Of a stretch of DNA of 39,883 nucleotides, positions 37,967 to 39,883 are shown piece after piece (within the stretch, counting starts at the first letter, position 1; every line of letters begins with the position of its first letter). A program made the translations under genes and the position numbers. A model generated the notes under the pieces. The model searched no databases. It saw nothing but the letters and a program-made list of their open reading frames with translations, and was not told where the DNA came from. Source of the DNA: UBA10364 sp905182675 (lineage in GTDB: Bacteria > Bacteroidota > Bacteroidia > Flavobacteriales > Schleiferiaceae); the NCBI GenBank assembly GCA_963933975.1, contig CAWVWE010000022.1, forward strand, positions 1 to 39,883, read 5' to 3'.

Positions 37967-39883
37967 TTACTTACCGCCTTTTTCCATTTGCTCTTTCAAA
38001 GCTGACAAAGCATCTAGATCACCCATAGTTGAGCGCTCTACATTTTGGTTAGGTACAGAGACGTTTCCGCCTTTGCTACCACCGCCAGTATTTCCAGCGC
38101 TGCGAGCTTTCTTCAATTCAACCTCTTTATAAGTACCAACATGCGATACTACAATACGACGGTTTTCCTTGTTGAACTCAATTACTTTAAAGTCAGCCGT
38201 TTCGTCTTTTTCAAGATTAACTCCATCTTCTTTAGTAATGTGACGTGCAGGACAATATGCTTCAATGCCATCGTGTTCAGCGAAAGTTACATCACCACCT
38301 TTATCCCCAGAATTAACCATTGTACCTGAGTGGGTAGTACCTACTCCGAATACAGTTGCGTAGTTATCCCATGGATTAACACTTATTTGCTTGTGTCCTA
38401 AACTTAGACGACGATTATCAGCGTCAATATCCAAGACAACAACATCTAGCTTCGCACCTATCGTAGTAAATTCTGAAGGATGCTTGATTTTCTTAGTCCA
38501 GCTCAAGTCAGAGATATGGATCAAACCATCAATCCCTTCTTCAAGCTCCAAGAATATACCGAAGTTCGTGAAATTACGTACCGTACCAGTATGCTGTGAA
38601 GCTTGCGGGTACTTCGAAGTAATATCAGTCCATGGATCAGTAGTCAATTGCTTGATACCTAAGCTCATCTTACGATCTTCACGATCTAAAGTCAATACTT
38701 CAGCTTCAACAATTTCGCCTACTTTCATGAAATCACCAGCACTGCGTAAGTGAGCAGACCAGCTCATTTCACTAACGTGGATCAAACCTTCAACTCCTGG
38801 CAATACTTCTATAAATGCGCCGTAATCCGCTAGAACCACAACTTTACCTTTGATCTTATTACCAACACTCAATTCTGCATCTAGTGCATCCCAAGGGTGC
38901 TTCTCAAGTTGTTTAAGACCCAACTGAATACGCGTCTTACCTTCATCAAAATCAAGAATTACAACATTGATTTTTTGATCCAGCTCAACAATTTCAGACG
39001 GATGATTAATACGACTCCAGCTCAAGTCTGTAATGTGTACTAATCCATCTACGCCACCAAGATCAATGAATACACCGTAAGAAGTGATGTTCTTAACGAT
39101 ACCTTCAAGAACTTGACCTTTTTCAAGTTTGGAGATGATTTCTTTTTTCTGCTCTTCAAGATCAGCTTCAATAAGCGCCTTGTGCGAGACCACAACATTT
39201 TTGAATTCGTGGTTGATTTTAACCACCTTGAATTCCATGGTTTTGTCAACATACTGATCGTAATCGCGGATTGGCTTCACATCTATTTGCGAACCTGGCA
39301 AGAATGCCTCTAGTCCGAAAACATCTACGATCATACCACCCTTAGTACGAGCCTTAACATAACCCTTAACAATCTCATCGTTGTCATGCGCTTCGTTAAC
39401 ACGATCCCATGCTTTGATCGAGCGTGCCTTTCTATGCGAAAGAACCAACTGACCAAACTTATCTTCTTGACGATCAACCAGTACTTCAACGGTATCTCCA
39501 ACTGCAAGTTCAGGATTGTAGCGGAACTCATTTAAGCTCACTACACCTTCACTCTTAGAGTTAATATCGATGATTACTTCACGTTCCGTCTTAACGGTTA
39601 CTTTACCTTCAACAACTTGATGCTCCACAGAAGAACCAAGAGTGCTTTCATAAGCAGCCATTAACTCTATACGCTCTTCATTCATTTCTGTTGCACTAAC
39701 TTCTACGTCAGCCCAATTGAACTCTTCTGCGATGATTTCTTCCACTGTAGCTACTTCAGCGACAGTTTCTTCTTCAGCAACTACTTCTGGAGTAGCTTCT
39801 TCAACAACAGTTACTTCTTCTTTTGGAGCTTCTTCTACTGCAGTTTCTTCAACAACAGTTTCTTCGACAACAGTTTCTTCGAC
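37967..39883 (-). CDS. rpsA: 30S ribosomal protein S1 (5' end outside window)
   Basis: The visible part is 638 residues from the right edge to the stop; the true start lies beyond base 39883. Six S1 modules follow one another, starting with EGKVTVKTEREVIIDI, then KGYVKARTKGGMIVDV, EGIVKNITSYGVFIDLGG, KGKVVVLADYGAFIEV, TGTVRNFTNFGIFLEL, and a diverged last one (HSGTMVNSGDKGGDV). S1 holds mRNA on the 30S subunit. A GTG at 39743-39745 is an internal Val codon, because the frame stays open through the acidic upstream repeat (VEETV and VEEA units). Residues before the first module are very Glu-rich. The last 50 residues are low-complexity (GNTGGGSKGGN) before a conserved end. The family is certain. 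Confidence 0.97.
   Translation of the reverse strand, partial: VEETVVEETVVEETAVEEAPKEEVTVVEEATPEVVAEEETVAEVATVEEIIAEEFNWADVEVSATEMNEERIELMAAYESTLGSSVEHQVVEGKVTVKTEREVIIDINSKSEGVVSLNEFRYNPELAVGDTVEVLVDRQEDKFGQLVLSHRKARSIKAWDRVNEAHDNDEIVKGYVKARTKGGMIVDVFGLEAFLPGSQIDVKPIRDYDQYVDKTMEFKVVKINHEFKNVVVSHKALIEADLEEQKKEIISKLEKGQVLEGIVKNITSYGVFIDLGGVDGLVHITDLSWSRINHPSEIVELDQKINVVILDFDEGKTRIQLGLKQLEKHPWDALDAELSVGNKIKGKVVVLADYGAFIEVLPGVEGLIHVSEMSWSAHLRSAGDFMKVGEIVEAEVLTLDREDRKMSLGIKQLTTDPWTDITSKYPQASQHTGTVRNFTNFGIFLELEEGIDGLIHISDLSWTKKIKHPSEFTTIGAKLDVVVLDIDADNRRLSLGHKQISVNPWDNYATVFGVGTTHSGTMVNSGDKGGDVTFAEHDGIEAYCPARHITKEDGVNLEKDETADFKVIEFNKENRRIVVSHVGTYKEVELKKARSAGNTGGGSKGGNVSVPNQNVERSTMGDLDALSALKEQMEKGGK
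39839..39883 (-). repeat. 15-bp tandem repeat in the N-terminal coding part of rpsA
   Basis: From the right edge leftward the minus strand reads GTCGAAGAAACTGTT twice identically (39883-39854), then a copy with two or three changes (39853-39839), then a partly eroded GTAGAAGAA unit. Each unit encodes VEETV. The array runs past the edge, so the copy number is unknown. The length of 15 keeps the frame. Confidence 0.8.

Noticed and set aside
39743..39745. GTG as start of rpsA
   Set aside because: The frame stays open upstream through an acidic VEETV repeat to the window edge, so this is an internal Val; the gene is cut by the edge.
1..39883. Mobile elements, CRISPR arrays, tRNA genes, prophage or defence genes
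   Set aside because: I found no transposase or integrase motif, no spaced repeats, no cloverleaf-like or CCA-ended sequence, and no recognisable defence protein in the ORFs or gaps.

Overview
The window looks like core chromosome from a member of the Bacteroidota, most probably a marine-type Flavobacteriales lineage. Four things point there. Several start codons are preceded by the Bacteroidota -7 box TAnnTTTG, and I see no convincing Shine-Dalgarno sequences. Clade-typical families are present: PorT next to ubiE, a TamL-type lipoprotein, DUF6702, a HYC_CC_PP protein, and a TonB receptor with the AACCDLSES plug motif. S1, PEP carboxylase and the M1 peptidase are of the Bacteroidota type. The genus is not identifiable from this alone. 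I see no tRNA, rRNA, CRISPR array, insertion sequence, prophage or recognisable defence island. Genes are densely packed and no gene-free stretch reaches 300 bases; most gaps are under 100 bases and hold only promoters or hairpin terminators.

Layout. 1-3747: a beta-carbonic anhydrase cut by the left edge, a GNAT/FemAB-like acyltransferase, a divergent HTH regulator, and purT. 3792-6726: a probable copper (heavy-metal) uptake cluster of HYC_CC_PP protein, periplasmic HMA protein and TonB-dependent receptor. 6793-11120 (minus): PEP carboxylase, an aldo/keto reductase and an orphan membrane-anchored protein. 11216-13009: typA. 13086-18620 (minus): an apparent operon of ABC exporter, DivIC/FtsB-like protein, mutA and mutB. 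18672-20978: ubiE/menG, porT and an EamA permease. 20938-23920: an rRNA methyltransferase divergent from a TamL-type Omp85 lipoprotein. 23984-25995: class I fructose-bisphosphate aldolase and accD. 26058-29496 (minus): DUF6702, HupE/UreJ-like and M1 peptidase. 29495-31487: a BNR/Asp-box beta-propeller and dipeptidase E. 31484-32748: a relic OmpA C-terminal domain and a beta-barrel protein ending in a SPOR domain. 32838-35931: gpmI, map and a methyltransferase, all overlapping. 36007-39883 (minus): a zinc-ribbon-family protein that has lost its cysteines, a Nif3-like protein, and rpsA cut by the right edge.

Functionally this is housekeeping metabolism and translation mixed with envelope biogenesis. 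Three enzymes are linked to bicarbonate (carbonic anhydrase, PEP carboxylase, the AccD subunit of acetyl-CoA carboxylase), and methylmalonyl-CoA mutase connects to propionyl-CoA metabolism. PorT, TamL, the SPOR barrel and the metal receptor serve the outer membrane.

No dramatic new system is evident. The best leads are the three-gene metal cluster, the DUF6702-HupE-M1 cassette, the SxxS/DxxS replacement of a four-cysteine zinc site, the OmpA relic beside a barrel-SPOR protein, and several very tight or possibly leaderless gene starts. All family names come from reading the sequence and remembered family features; no search was run.
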